Of a stretch of 64,000 bases of DNA, positions 17,401 through 24,685 are shown in pieces (the first letter of the stretch is position 1; every line of letters begins with the position of its first letter). The stretch is taken from assembly GCA_016714225.1 (NCBI GenBank), contig JADJNS010000012.1:310001-374000 (forward strand). The letters run 5' to 3'. Position numbers and translations under genes: made by a program. Source of the DNA: Archangiaceae bacterium (GTDB lineage: Bacteria; Myxococcota; Myxococcia; Myxococcales; Myxococcaceae). Below the pieces are notes generated by a model that had not been told where the DNA came from, made no database searches, and was given only the letters and a program-made list of their open reading frames with translations.

Positions 17401-19125
17401 GGCGGCACCTTCGCTTCGCCCGGCTCACTCGCCCGGCTGGCCCTGGGGCAGCTCTACCAGGCCGACCTGCAGCGGGTCGCCCCGCTGGGCGAGGTCGATC
17501 GCGAGCTGGGTGGAGTGGCCGGGCAGCGGTTGCCCGAAGACCCCGCAGCGCAGCGCGTCGACGTCGGCGGCATCGCGCTCTCGACCTCGCAGGCCGACCC
17601 CGAAGCCGCCCCTCGGCTGACCGCCGAAGAGGGGGGGCTGCCCGAGGGTGGGGCGGCTCGAGACACCCTGCGCAGCCTGGCGCTGGCGATGCGCGGCGCT
17701 GGCCCGGTGCTGGTCGAGGGCCCGTCGTCGGCCGAGCCCGGCGCGCTGGTGCGGCACGTCGCGTTCGCCACCCGGGCCGCGTATCTCGAAGTCGATCTGT
17801 CGCAGGTGCGCCACCCCGAAGAGCTCAGCGGCCCGCAGGGCGCCGCGCTGCTCACCCGCGCCGCGCGCGACGGAGCGTTCGTGCACCTCACCCACGCCGA
17901 GAAGGCCAGCCGCGACGTGCTGGCGCTCGTCGACGGCCTGTTCGACGGCAAGGGGCGGCTCAAGCTGCCCAACCGCGAGCCGGTCGAGACCTCGCGCGAC
18001 TTCCGCCTGATCGCCTCGGCCTCGGCCAGCGGGGCCGCCAGCTCGGTCGCGCTGGCCCACTTCATTCCGGTGCGCGCGTCGGGCCCCGACGCGCACGAGC
18101 TGAAGGGGCAGCTGACCGGTCTGGGCCTCTCGCTCGAGCCCGCCACCATCGACGCGCTGGTCGCCACCCACCTGCAGCTCACCGACGCGTTCGCGACCGG
18201 CGTCATCGAAGGCAGCGGCCGCGAGGTGAGCAGCGAAGCGCTCGAGCGGGTGGCGCGCCGCGTCGCCGCGCTCGCCGGTAGCGGCGAGCTGACCGAAGGC
18301 CAGCGCTCACGGCGCGAGGCCGGCGAGGTGTACGGGGGCGGCCTGAGCGAGGCCGCCCGGGCGGGCCTCGACCGCGCGCTCGACGTGGTGCTGGGCGCCC
18401 CGGTCGACGCACCGCAAGCGCTCGAGGAGCTGGCCCTCGGCGCGCCCACAACCTCCGCGCCGGCGCTGGTCGTCACCGACCGGCTCCAAGCGCCGCTGGT
18501 TCGGGCGCTCAAGGCCTTGAGCCTCGGCGAGCCGGTGGCGCTGGCGGGCCCGGCCTCGAGCGGCAAGTCTTCGCTGGCGCAAGAGTGCGCCCGGCTGCTG
18601 CGCCGAGAAGCGCAGACCGTCGATCTCGATGGGCCGGGCGCGGCCGAGGCGCTCGAGCGCGCCGCGGCCGCCGGCGCGCTGATCGTGGCCTCGGGCCTCG
18701 AGGGCGCGGGCCCCGACGCGCTCGAGCGCCTCGCCGCGCTGAGCGGGGGGCGAGGTCACCTGCTGGTCGAGACCTGCGCGGGCCCCGAGGCTTTGGTGAC
18801 GCTCGAGGGTGCCCCGCCGATGACCGTGGTGCGCGTGCCGCCGCTCCAGGGCAGCGAAGACGTGGCGGTCGTCGCGGCCAGTGTCGGCAGGCGGTGGAAG
18901 GTGCCCGAAGCGGTGTGCCAGACGGTCGCGACGCTGTTCGAAGAGCTGCAGGGCGCGCCGCTTTCGCCCACGCTCCCCCAGCTGTTCGGAGCGCTGCAGC
19001 TCATCGGCGAGAACCAGGGCGAGGTGGGCCTCGAGACCGCGTACCTCGACGCGGTGCAGCTGTGCCTCGCGAGCCGCGGCCGCAAAGCTGAGGTCGTGGC
19101 CCGGGCGCGCAAGCTCGCAGAGTAG
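14407..19125 (+). CDS. Large protein with N-terminal repeats and two degenerate AAA+ (MoxR/midasin-like) modules
   Basis: A 1572-residue cytoplasmic protein starting at ATG 14407, overlapping the upstream stop. The N-terminal half contains at least three related helical units about 140 residues apart (near residues 181, 321 and 463), each with an acidic opening (LEVNDDTV, CTQVDDPS, FEVDDETV), a Trp-Gly/Ser turn (GPWSF, TQWGM, QTWGV) and a LxxAxxxxLxxxV helix. Residues 800-1060 are Leu/Glu-rich helices. Two AAA+ modules follow, in the style of dynein-related/MoxR ATPases: the first (about 1095-1300) has GPSSAEPG where Walker A should be, and HLTHAEKAS at the Walker B position; the second (about 1375-1572) has an intact Walker A, GPASSGKSS, but LIVASGLEGAG in place of a Walker B acid pair. 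No function can be named; a nucleotide-binding scaffold acting on or with the repeat protein is plausible. Confidence 0.75.
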   Translation: MTSPLSRTRKAAGLRQVDAPAVSPAPPTVSPRSEPRDVGADVYLDGSALVPRTGPSPTPAKKLDAGKRCLELLRGERGGLSFGWSVSGGVDAAGSLLNYYPSLELAKALLQQVPEAFDGVQEFVTGVSVPDDLAKARDVAILDRAGPSAEAMAPIGKLDRTADGGYQNLWNSWQNGDAAGLEVNDDTVEAFFGPWSFPPQAGQHFQHALNGNALQVLRLATRGKELNCNVIVQQHELQQLLDHASFPKTEAAAKVVRRAAQAFGLDLRQLRLQGVPLDQAQRPSHLGTQGPRPGRELGKNTRFAQDNDSGAFWREWQQSNLECTQVDDPSLQRMWTQWGMGTQVENWFNYGTPEFKVAALHFFARTKELGLGVVSNSPQHLFNQLPATSEAAVAAHRFARAFGLTESSFSVGGQLLSSLPDRAGGRPPRAAVKPLLVGHRLAETRLTADELQARVNACDPEVFEVDDETVKLLAQTWGVSTCYQLGHRTPDQRWHQGLLQMLARSCDLGVDTLSQEFQRYVQVIPAACLQNEDFCRLLAGVTRRSPFSPDQLVGSNGVVLSQNPLFQRVAAEQHRLEQGAAAPLEPRRKPQVAEAGPLGDDPAQSHVDYWNTRDPRFFALRDEVLERELSGIGDFSHFLTQFNDDPRVFSFIARLIELQPNGAAKLHAVQYLGRVLPQQFGTDEAVRHLARLATAAGVELDTVRLTSANGEQRTLAGHPALQRPAGEGDVDPARALAEDVALLDPAHDARDVERLYAVLRLCFDDEVKHELAELVGPLVNARATGRAAVVDLSTFPEAARAEHLAATLGEWRHLGAAAVLSGLTMKVGREELAAQLEAHGYTSAQAREWAGYAARLAQLEGEALTFACADLLPTDERPEPDFTTLPFRLELLAADPTPEVLDDGLEVLDEERFLRVVLGRLAESEPFIAEALADYLESRVAAEALDPELIRELAEPEVLERLEAETVAQLEGAVARLLEAEPAERQGARAALVDCIREGGTFASPGSLARLALGQLYQADLQRVAPLGEVDRELGGVAGQRLPEDPAAQRVDVGGIALSTSQADPEAAPRLTAEEGGLPEGGAARDTLRSLALAMRGAGPVLVEGPSSAEPGALVRHVAFATRAAYLEVDLSQVRHPEELSGPQGAALLTRAARDGAFVHLTHAEKASRDVLALVDGLFDGKGRLKLPNREPVETSRDFRLIASASASGAASSVALAHFIPVRASGPDAHELKGQLTGLGLSLEPATIDALVATHLQLTDAFATGVIEGSGREVSSEALERVARRVAALAGSGELTEGQRSRREAGEVYGGGLSEAARAGLDRALDVVLGAPVDAPQALEELALGAPTTSAPALVVTDRLQAPLVRALKALSLGEPVALAGPASSGKSSLAQECARLLRREAQTVDLDGPGAAEALERAAAAGALIVASGLEGAGPDALERLAALSGGRGHLLVETCAGPEALVTLEGAPPMTVVRVPPLQGSEDVAVVAASVGRRWKVPEAVCQTVATLFEELQGAPLSPTLPQLFGALQLIGENQGEVGLETAYLDAVQLCLASRGRKAEVVARARKLAE

Positions 19126-19173
19126 GGCGCCCCGGCCCGATGCCGCCGCGCAAGGTGGCGAGAAAGCATTCGC

Positions 19174-19202
19174 GCCGACCCGCGCGTGAGCATCGGGTCG
19201 GC
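19174..19202. terminator. Possible bidirectional stem-loop between converging genes
   Basis: GCCGACCC (19174-19181) and GGGTCGGC (19195-19202) form a perfect 8-bp inverted repeat around a 13-base loop, between the ends of the AAA+ gene and rpsT. There is no clean T tract on either side, only a loose pyrimidine run on the minus strand, so termination is plausible, not certain. Confidence 0.4.
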
Positions 19203-19235
19203 CGAAGGGTGATGCAGCAGGCTGAGGTGACGCGC

Positions 19236-19502
19236 CTACTTCTTCGCGGTCGCGGTCAGCGACGACGCCAGGCGCGAGACGCGGCGCGAGGCGTTCTTGG
19301 CGTGCAGCACGCCGCGGGTCGCCGCGCGATCGAGAATGCGCTTGGCGTTGTTCACCGCGTCTTTCGCGTTGGGCGCGTTCGACCTCACGGCTTCGCGAGC
19401 CTTCTTCACCGCGGTCTTCACGGCGTTGCGAATCGAGAGGTTGCGCGCACGGCGCTTGAGCGACTGACGGTTGCGTTTCTGGGCACTTCGCGTGTTCGCC
19501 AC
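19236..19502 (-). CDS. rpsT: 30S ribosomal protein S20
   Basis: An 88-residue, highly basic, all-helical protein. The opening MANTRSAQKRNRQSLKRRARN and the centre AVKKAREAV...VNNAKRILDRAATRGVLHAKNASRRVSRL are the S20 signature; the length is usual. S20 binds the 5' domain of 16S rRNA in early small-subunit assembly. The start is GTG at 19502 with AGGAGA seven bases upstream; this ribosome site overlaps the end of mazG, four bases away, so mazG and rpsT are likely co-transcribed. Confidence 0.97.
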   Translation of the reverse strand: MANTRSAQKRNRQSLKRRARNLSIRNAVKTAVKKAREAVRSNAPNAKDAVNNAKRILDRAATRGVLHAKNASRRVSRLASSLTATAKK

Positions 19503-19506
19503 GTTC

Positions 19507-20328
19507 TTATTCTCCTGAAGTCTTCTTGAACTGCTCTTCGCGCTTGGCCTCTTCCCACAGCGCGTTCAGCTCATCAAGCGGCACCTTGTCGAACTTTCGG
19601 TTCTGGGCGTCGAGCTGGCGCTCCATGTGCTGGAAGCGCGAGGTGAATCGGGCGTTCGCCTGGCGCACCGCATCTTCGGCCGGGGTGGCCAGAAAGCGGC
19701 TCAGGTTGGCCAGCGAGAACAGCACGTCGCCCAGCTCGTGCTCGATGGCGTTCTTGTCTTTCGTCGCGATCGCCTCGTCGAGCTCGCGCAGCTCTTCGTC
19801 GAGCTTGCCGCGCACGCCCTGCAGGTCAGGCCAGTCGAAGCCGATGCGCGAGGCCTTCTCGGTGAGCCGCTCGGCGCGCTGCAGGCCGGGAGCGCCGGTG
19901 GGCACCCCGTCGAGCACCGAGCCCGCCTTGCCGGTCTTGCGCTTGCGCTCGTCGGCCTTGAGCTTCGCCCAGTTCTCGAGCACCGCGGTGGGCCCCGAGA
20001 CCTTCACGTCTGAGAACACGTGGGGGTGCCGGCTGGTCAGCTTGTCGGCGATGGCGTCGGCCACCTCGGCGAAGTCGAACTCGCCCAGCTCCGAGGCGAT
20101 CTTGGAGTGGAAGACGATCTGGAACAGCAGGTCGCCCAGCTCCTCGGCCAGCGGCTTCCACGGGCCGCCGTAGGCCACCCGGTCCATCTCGTCGAGCACC
20201 TCGTAGCACTCCTCGATCAGGTAGGGCCGCAGCGAGCGAATGTCCTGCTCGCGATCCCACGGGCAGCCCTCGCGCAGCCGCCGCATCACCTCGATCAGCC
20301 TCTCGATCGCTTCTCCGCTTTTTCCCAT
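19507..20328 (-). CDS. mazG: Nucleoside triphosphate pyrophosphohydrolase MazG
   Basis: A 273-residue all-alpha NTP pyrophosphatase that hydrolyses (d)NTPs to the monophosphate and PPi. Both tandem MazG domains are visible: the N-terminal one with LREGCPWDREQDIRSLRPYL and the metal motif EECYEVLDE...EELGDLLFQ, and the C-terminal one with KLDEELRELDEAI...EHELGDVLFSL. The catalytic Glu/Asp residues are intact in both. ATG 20328 is chosen because the residues before it have no family counterpart; the ribosome site is weak. Forty-one bases separate it from the divergent gene at 20370. rpsT follows four bases downstream. Confidence 0.95.
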   Translation of the reverse strand: MGKSGEAIERLIEVMRRLREGCPWDREQDIRSLRPYLIEECYEVLDEMDRVAYGGPWKPLAEELGDLLFQIVFHSKIASELGEFDFAEVADAIADKLTSRHPHVFSDVKVSGPTAVLENWAKLKADERKRKTGKAGSVLDGVPTGAPGLQRAERLTEKASRIGFDWPDLQGVRGKLDEELRELDEAIATKDKNAIEHELGDVLFSLANLSRFLATPAEDAVRQANARFTSRFQHMERQLDAQNRKFDKVPLDELNALWEEAKREEQFKKTSGE

Positions 20329-20369
20329 GCTGGAAAGGCAGCCCTTATCACCTATGCTCCGACCTTCAG

Positions 20370-22541
20370 GTGCGACGTTGGGTCCCACTCGTGCTGCTGG
20401 CTCTCGCCGCGCCGGCGCTTGCGCAGGTCGATCTCGTCGACCCCGACGCGAAGCCCGCCAAGGCGGCGCCGCCCCCGCCTCGCCCCAAGCCCAGGGCCGC
20501 GCCTGCAGCCGAAGAGCCCGACGAGGTGCCCCGGCAGCCGATCGACTTGAGGCCCGGCGAGACCCCCGACGTCGACAGCCCCGACGAAGAAGAAGAGGCC
20601 CCCAAGAAGGCCGAGCCGCTCCGAGAGGCGCCCAAGAAAGAGGCCCCCAAGAAGGTCGAGCCCAAGAAGCCCGAGCCGCCCGCCCGCCCCATCGCCGCGC
20701 CCATCGCGGTCACCAAGACCAACGACGCCGACCTCGACGCCGCGTGGGAGCGCTGGCGCACCGCCAACGCCGCCTTCGGGCAAGACCCCAAGGCCGAGGC
20801 CAACGCCCGGGCCGAGTTGCTCCGGCTCAAGGCCGAGGTGGGGGCGCTCGACTTCGAGGCCTGGTCGATCGCGCTGCTGCGCGCCTCGGCCGCTCACGAG
20901 GCCGAGGGCAGCTCGCAGGTCGCCATCGAGCAGGCCCTGGGCGCGCTCGAATTGGCCCCCAACCTGCCTTCGTCGCACTTCGGGCTGGCGCGCGCGTACT
21001 TCGCCGCCGACCCCAGCGACATCGGCCGCTACTTCTCGGCGCTGCAGGGCGGGGTGGTGCGGCTGCTCACCGAGCCCCGCTACGCGCGCCCGCTGCTCGC
21101 CGACGCCGGCACCGCGCTGCTCGCCGCCTTCGTCATCACCGCGGTCTTCGTGCTGGGGGTGCTGTTCGCCCGCCGCGGCCGCTACTTCCTCTTCGACTTC
21201 AACTACCTCTTCCCCCGCGTGGTGCCCCGCTGGCAGTCGACCGCCATCGGCCTGGTGCTGCTCACCCTGCCCATCGTGTTCCGCCTCGGCGTGGTGCCGT
21301 CGATGCTGTTCATCTTCGCGGCGCTCACGCTCTACCTCTCGCTCGCCGAGCGGGTGCTGGTGGGGCTGATGATCGGCGCGCTGGGCGCGGTGCCGCTGCT
21401 CGGCGCGCTGTTGGTGCACCACACCGCCTTCGCCGACACCCCCGCCGAGGCCGCCTGGCAGCTCGAGCGCGGAGGCACGGGCGCCGAGGCGGTGGCCCAG
21501 AAGGTGGTGCGCCGCGCCGCCGAAGACAAGGCGCAGTACGGCGAGCTGTTCGCGCTGGGCACCTTCGAGCTGCACCGCGGCAAGCTCGATCTCGCCATAC
21601 CCCGCCTCAAGGCGGCGTTGGCGCGCAACCCCGACGAGCCGCGCGCGCAGGTGAACCTGGGGGCCGCGATGCTGCTCTCGGGCGACCTCGAGAACCCGTT
21701 GGGGCTGTTCGAGGCCGCCGCCAAGAGGGCCCCCGAGCTGGCCGCGCCGTGGTTCGACCTGGCGCGCCTGTACCAGCGGCGGGTGGCGGTGCTGGGCATC
21801 GACCAGGCCTCTGCCGACATCGACAAGGGCAACGCCGCGATGGGCGAGGCGCGGCAGCGCGACCCGTCGCTGGTCGACCGCCCCGAGCCCCAAGGCAAGC
21901 TGCTGGGCAACCCCTGGCTGGTCACGGTGCCGATGGCCCAGAGCGAGCTGCTCTCGCTCACCGCGTCTGACGAGACCGAGGCGCGGGTGTCTTCGCAGCT
22001 CTCCCTGATGCTGCTGGGAGACATCAAGGCGCCGTGGGCGCCGGTCTACCCGCTGGCCGCGGCGGGGCTGCTCATCGCCTTCGGGGGGCTCGCCCGCCGC
22101 GTGGGCGCCGCCCGGGCCTGCACCAAGTGCGGCAACCCGATGTCGCGGCGCGAAGACCCCGACCTGTCGGTGGCCAGCGTGATGTGCACCCAGTGCGTCA
22201 ACGTGTTCGCCAAGAAGGGCGTGGTGCCGCCGGCGCTCAAGGTGCGCAAGCAGGTCGAGGTGGCGCGCTACCAGAGCCGGGTCGACCGCCTCACCTTCGG
22301 CCTGGGGTTGCTCTGCTCGGGCCTGGGCCACGTGTTCAAGGGCCTGCCGGTGCGCGGCGCGCTCTACGCGTTCTTGTTCGTGTTCGCCTGGGTGGCGGTG
22401 GTGCTGCGCGACGGAGTGCTGCGCGCCCCGTTCGAGGGCCTGCCGCTGTGGGTCAAGGTGGTGCCGCTCGCGCTGCTGTTGGTGTTCGTCTACGGCCTGT
22501 CGGTGCGCGGCCTGTTCAAGAAGCAAGGCCAGGGGGCCTGA
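20370..22541 (+). CDS. TPR-containing multi-pass membrane protein with zinc ribbon
   Basis: A 723-residue protein with a signal peptide (cleavage near ALAQ, residue 19), then a long Lys/Pro/Glu linker (residues 25-115). Residues 115-210 and 370-470 form TPR-like helical repeats (YGELFALGTFELHRGKLDLAIPRL and similar). Membrane helices occur near residues 248-268, 285-345 and 555-575, and three more at the C-terminus (about 640-715). Between them, CTKCGNPM and CTQC (about residues 585 and 610) form a four-Cys zinc ribbon. GTG 20370 is the first good start. The next gene follows after three bases, and then phoH, so this is the head of an operon. It resembles uncharacterised myxobacterial TPR membrane proteins; function unknown. 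Confidence 0.78.
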   Translation: MRRWVPLVLLALAAPALAQVDLVDPDAKPAKAAPPPPRPKPRAAPAAEEPDEVPRQPIDLRPGETPDVDSPDEEEEAPKKAEPLREAPKKEAPKKVEPKKPEPPARPIAAPIAVTKTNDADLDAAWERWRTANAAFGQDPKAEANARAELLRLKAEVGALDFEAWSIALLRASAAHEAEGSSQVAIEQALGALELAPNLPSSHFGLARAYFAADPSDIGRYFSALQGGVVRLLTEPRYARPLLADAGTALLAAFVITAVFVLGVLFARRGRYFLFDFNYLFPRVVPRWQSTAIGLVLLTLPIVFRLGVVPSMLFIFAALTLYLSLAERVLVGLMIGALGAVPLLGALLVHHTAFADTPAEAAWQLERGGTGAEAVAQKVVRRAAEDKAQYGELFALGTFELHRGKLDLAIPRLKAALARNPDEPRAQVNLGAAMLLSGDLENPLGLFEAAAKRAPELAAPWFDLARLYQRRVAVLGIDQASADIDKGNAAMGEARQRDPSLVDRPEPQGKLLGNPWLVTVPMAQSELLSLTASDETEARVSSQLSLMLLGDIKAPWAPVYPLAAAGLLIAFGGLARRVGAARACTKCGNPMSRREDPDLSVASVMCTQCVNVFAKKGVVPPALKVRKQVEVARYQSRVDRLTFGLGLLCSGLGHVFKGLPVRGALYAFLFVFAWVAVVLRDGVLRAPFEGLPLWVKVVPLALLLVFVYGLSVRGLFKKQGQGA

Positions 22542-22544
22542 CGC

Positions 22545-23717
22545 ATGGCGCTCAAGGGCACGCTCAAAGACTTCGGTATCGCCGACATTCTCCAGCTCAT
22601 CGGCCAGCAGGGGAAGACCGGCACCCTGCACCTCAAATCGAAAGATCAAGAGGTGCACATTCACTTTCACGAGGGCGCCATCGTGCGCGCCGAGTCGAGC
22701 ACCCGAAACAAGAAAGACCTGATCGGCACCATGCTGGTGCGCGCCCAGCTGATCACCGAAGCGCAGCTGCAGCATGCGCTCGACACCCAGAAGCGCACCC
22801 TGCAGCGGCTCGGCGACGTGCTGGTCTCGCTCGACGCCATCACCGCCGAGAAGTTCAAGCAGATGGTGCAGCTGCAGACCACCGAGACGCTCTTCAAGCT
22901 CTTCACCTGGAAGAGCGGCAGCTACGGCTTCGAGCAGACCGAGGTCGAGTCCGACCCCTCCGTGGTGCCGCTGCGCGCCGAGTCGGTGCTGATGGAAGGC
23001 TTCCGCATGGTCGATGAGTGGCCGGTGGTGAAGAAGAAGATCACCAGCTACGAGATGACCTTCGAGCGGCTCAAAGAGCTGCCCCCGGCGCCGCCCACCG
23101 CCAACGAGTTCGACGCCGCGCTCGACGACGCGTTCGAAGACAAGAAAGACGTCACCAAGGGCGAGTTCCAGTCGATCGGCGAGATGGAGCGGCGGGTCTA
23201 CGGGCTCGCCACCGCCGGCCGCACGGTGCGCGAGCTCATCGACCTGTCGACCCTGGGCGAGTTCGACACCTGCAAGGCGCTGTGCAACCTGGTCAACCTC
23301 GACTACCTCAAGGGGCTCTCCAGCAGCAGCCACGGCATGGAGCTCGACCGCGACGACACCTTCCTCGAGCGCAGCCTGGCGGTGCTCGGCCGGGTGGTGG
23401 TCGCGCTGGTGATGGTGGGCGCGGTCGGCTTTCTGGTGATGCGCGCCGACCTGGGGGCCTTCAAGCTCGGGTCGGCCTCGGCCTCGACCTACAGCGACCC
23501 CGCGGCGCAGCGGTTCATCTCGCGGCAGCAGGTCACCCGCATCGAGTCGGCGCTGGCCCTCTACCGGTTGGAGAAGGGCGAGCTGCCCGCCACCCTCGAG
23601 GCGCTGGTCGAGACCGGTTTGCTGAAGGGTGACGATCTGCGATACCCGTGGCGCGACGGTTACTTCTACCGCCGCACCGAGGCTGGCACGTTCGTGCTGC
23701 TGCCTCCCTTGAGATGA
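22545..23717 (+). CDS. DUF4388 (PATAN-type) domain protein with membrane-anchored C-terminal domain
   Basis: A 390-residue protein. Residues 1-170 are a DUF4388 domain: the opening ALKGTLKDFGIADILQLIGQ and GTLHLKSKDQEVHIHFHEGAIVRAES are typical of this protein-interaction module, followed by a helical segment with RLGDVLVSLDAIT. A hydrophobic helix lies at about residues 283-305. The short domain after it (SRQQVTRIESALALYRLEKGELPATLEAL ... PWRDGYFYRR, described here in parts) resembles the C-terminal part of type II secretion pseudopilin-like proteins. It lies three bases after the TPR membrane gene, and its stop overlaps the phoH start. Probably a regulatory or scaffold protein; partner unknown. 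Confidence 0.8.
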   Translation: MALKGTLKDFGIADILQLIGQQGKTGTLHLKSKDQEVHIHFHEGAIVRAESSTRNKKDLIGTMLVRAQLITEAQLQHALDTQKRTLQRLGDVLVSLDAITAEKFKQMVQLQTTETLFKLFTWKSGSYGFEQTEVESDPSVVPLRAESVLMEGFRMVDEWPVVKKKITSYEMTFERLKELPPAPPTANEFDAALDDAFEDKKDVTKGEFQSIGEMERRVYGLATAGRTVRELIDLSTLGEFDTCKALCNLVNLDYLKGLSSSSHGMELDRDDTFLERSLAVLGRVVVALVMVGAVGFLVMRADLGAFKLGSASASTYSDPAAQRFISRQQVTRIESALALYRLEKGELPATLEALVETGLLKGDDLRYPWRDGYFYRRTEAGTFVLLPPLR

Positions 23718-24659
23718 AGCAGATCCACCTCGAAGACAACGACTTGATGCGCTCGCTGGCCGGGGCGCACAACGAGAACCTGAAGCTCGTCGAGCGCCGC
23801 CTGGGCGTGAAGGTGGGGCAGCGCGGCCTCGACCTCACCTTGAGCGGGCCCGACGAGGCGGTGGTCGAGTTCGCCGAGCAGCTGTTCACCCAGCTGCTCG
23901 AGATGCTGCAGAGCGGCCGCCCGGTCTACAAAGAAGACGTCGAGCAGGCCATCAAGGTGCTCGGCCACGAGGGCAAAGAGCCCTCGCTGAAAGAGCTGTA
24001 CTCGAGCCCGGTGCTCACCCGCGCCGGGGGCCGGGCCATCGCGCCCAAGGGCATGGCGCAGAAGCGCTACGTCGACGCGATTCGCAGCCACGACATCGTG
24101 TTCGGCATCGGCCCCGCCGGCACCGGCAAGACGTACCTCGCGATGGCGATGGCGGTGAAGGCGCTGATGGAGAAGCAAGGTGAAGCGCATCGTGCTCACG
24201 CGCCCCGCGGTCGAGGCCGGCGAGAAGCTCGGCTTCCTCCCCGGCGACCTGGCCGAGAAGGTCAACCCCTACCTGCGGCCGCTCTACGACGCGCTCCACG
24301 ACATGATGGAGCACGAGCGGGCCACCCAGCTCATCGAGCAGGGCGTCATCGAGGTCGCGCCGCTGGCGTTCATGCGCGGCCGCACCCTGAACGACGCGTT
24401 CGCCATTCTCGACGAGGCGCAGAACACCTCGATCGAGCAGATGAAGATGTTTCTCACCCGCCTGGGCTACGCCTCGCAGGCGGTGATCACCGGCGACGTG
24501 ACGCAGATCGACCTGCCCCAGGGCCAGCAGTCGGGCCTGGTGCACGCGCAGAAGATTCTGCAGAACATTCAGGGCATCGCCTTCTCCGAGTTCAGCGACG
24601 CCGACGTGGTGCGCCACCCGCTGGTGCAAGAGGTCATTCGCGCCTACGCCAAGGCTTAA
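23714..24659 (+). CDS. phoH: PhoH-like ATPase, broken by a one-base frameshift
   Basis: The PhoH-family protein starts at ATG 23714 (overlapping the previous stop) and reads normally through an N-terminal KH-like region and the Walker A segment GIGPAGTGKTYLAMAMAVKA. At about 24177-24180 the frame shifts: the expected EKQ-VKRIVLTRPAVEAGEKLG continues only one base later. Removing one A from CAAGG restores a single frame to the stop at 24657-24659, giving about 314 residues with Walker B (FAILDEAQNTS), TGDVTQIDLP and the usual C-terminus. Without correction, the frame from 23714 runs on as Arg-rich nonsense into the next gene. PhoH proteins are cytoplasmic ATPases linked to RNA metabolism. The lesion is most simply a sequencing error; a recent mutation is the alternative. 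Confidence 0.9.
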
Positions 24660-24685
24660 GTAGCTTCACGCGCGTGGCCAAGGTG

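Noticed and set aside
20352..23333. 993-codon minus-strand frame over the TPR and DUF4388 genes
   Set aside because: Antisense shadow caused by high GC; no ribosome site or domain, and low-complexity composition.
24170..24190. Programmed frameshift in phoH
   Set aside because: No slippery heptamer or downstream stimulator is evident, PhoH is not known to need one, and similar single-base lesions occur elsewhere in the window.
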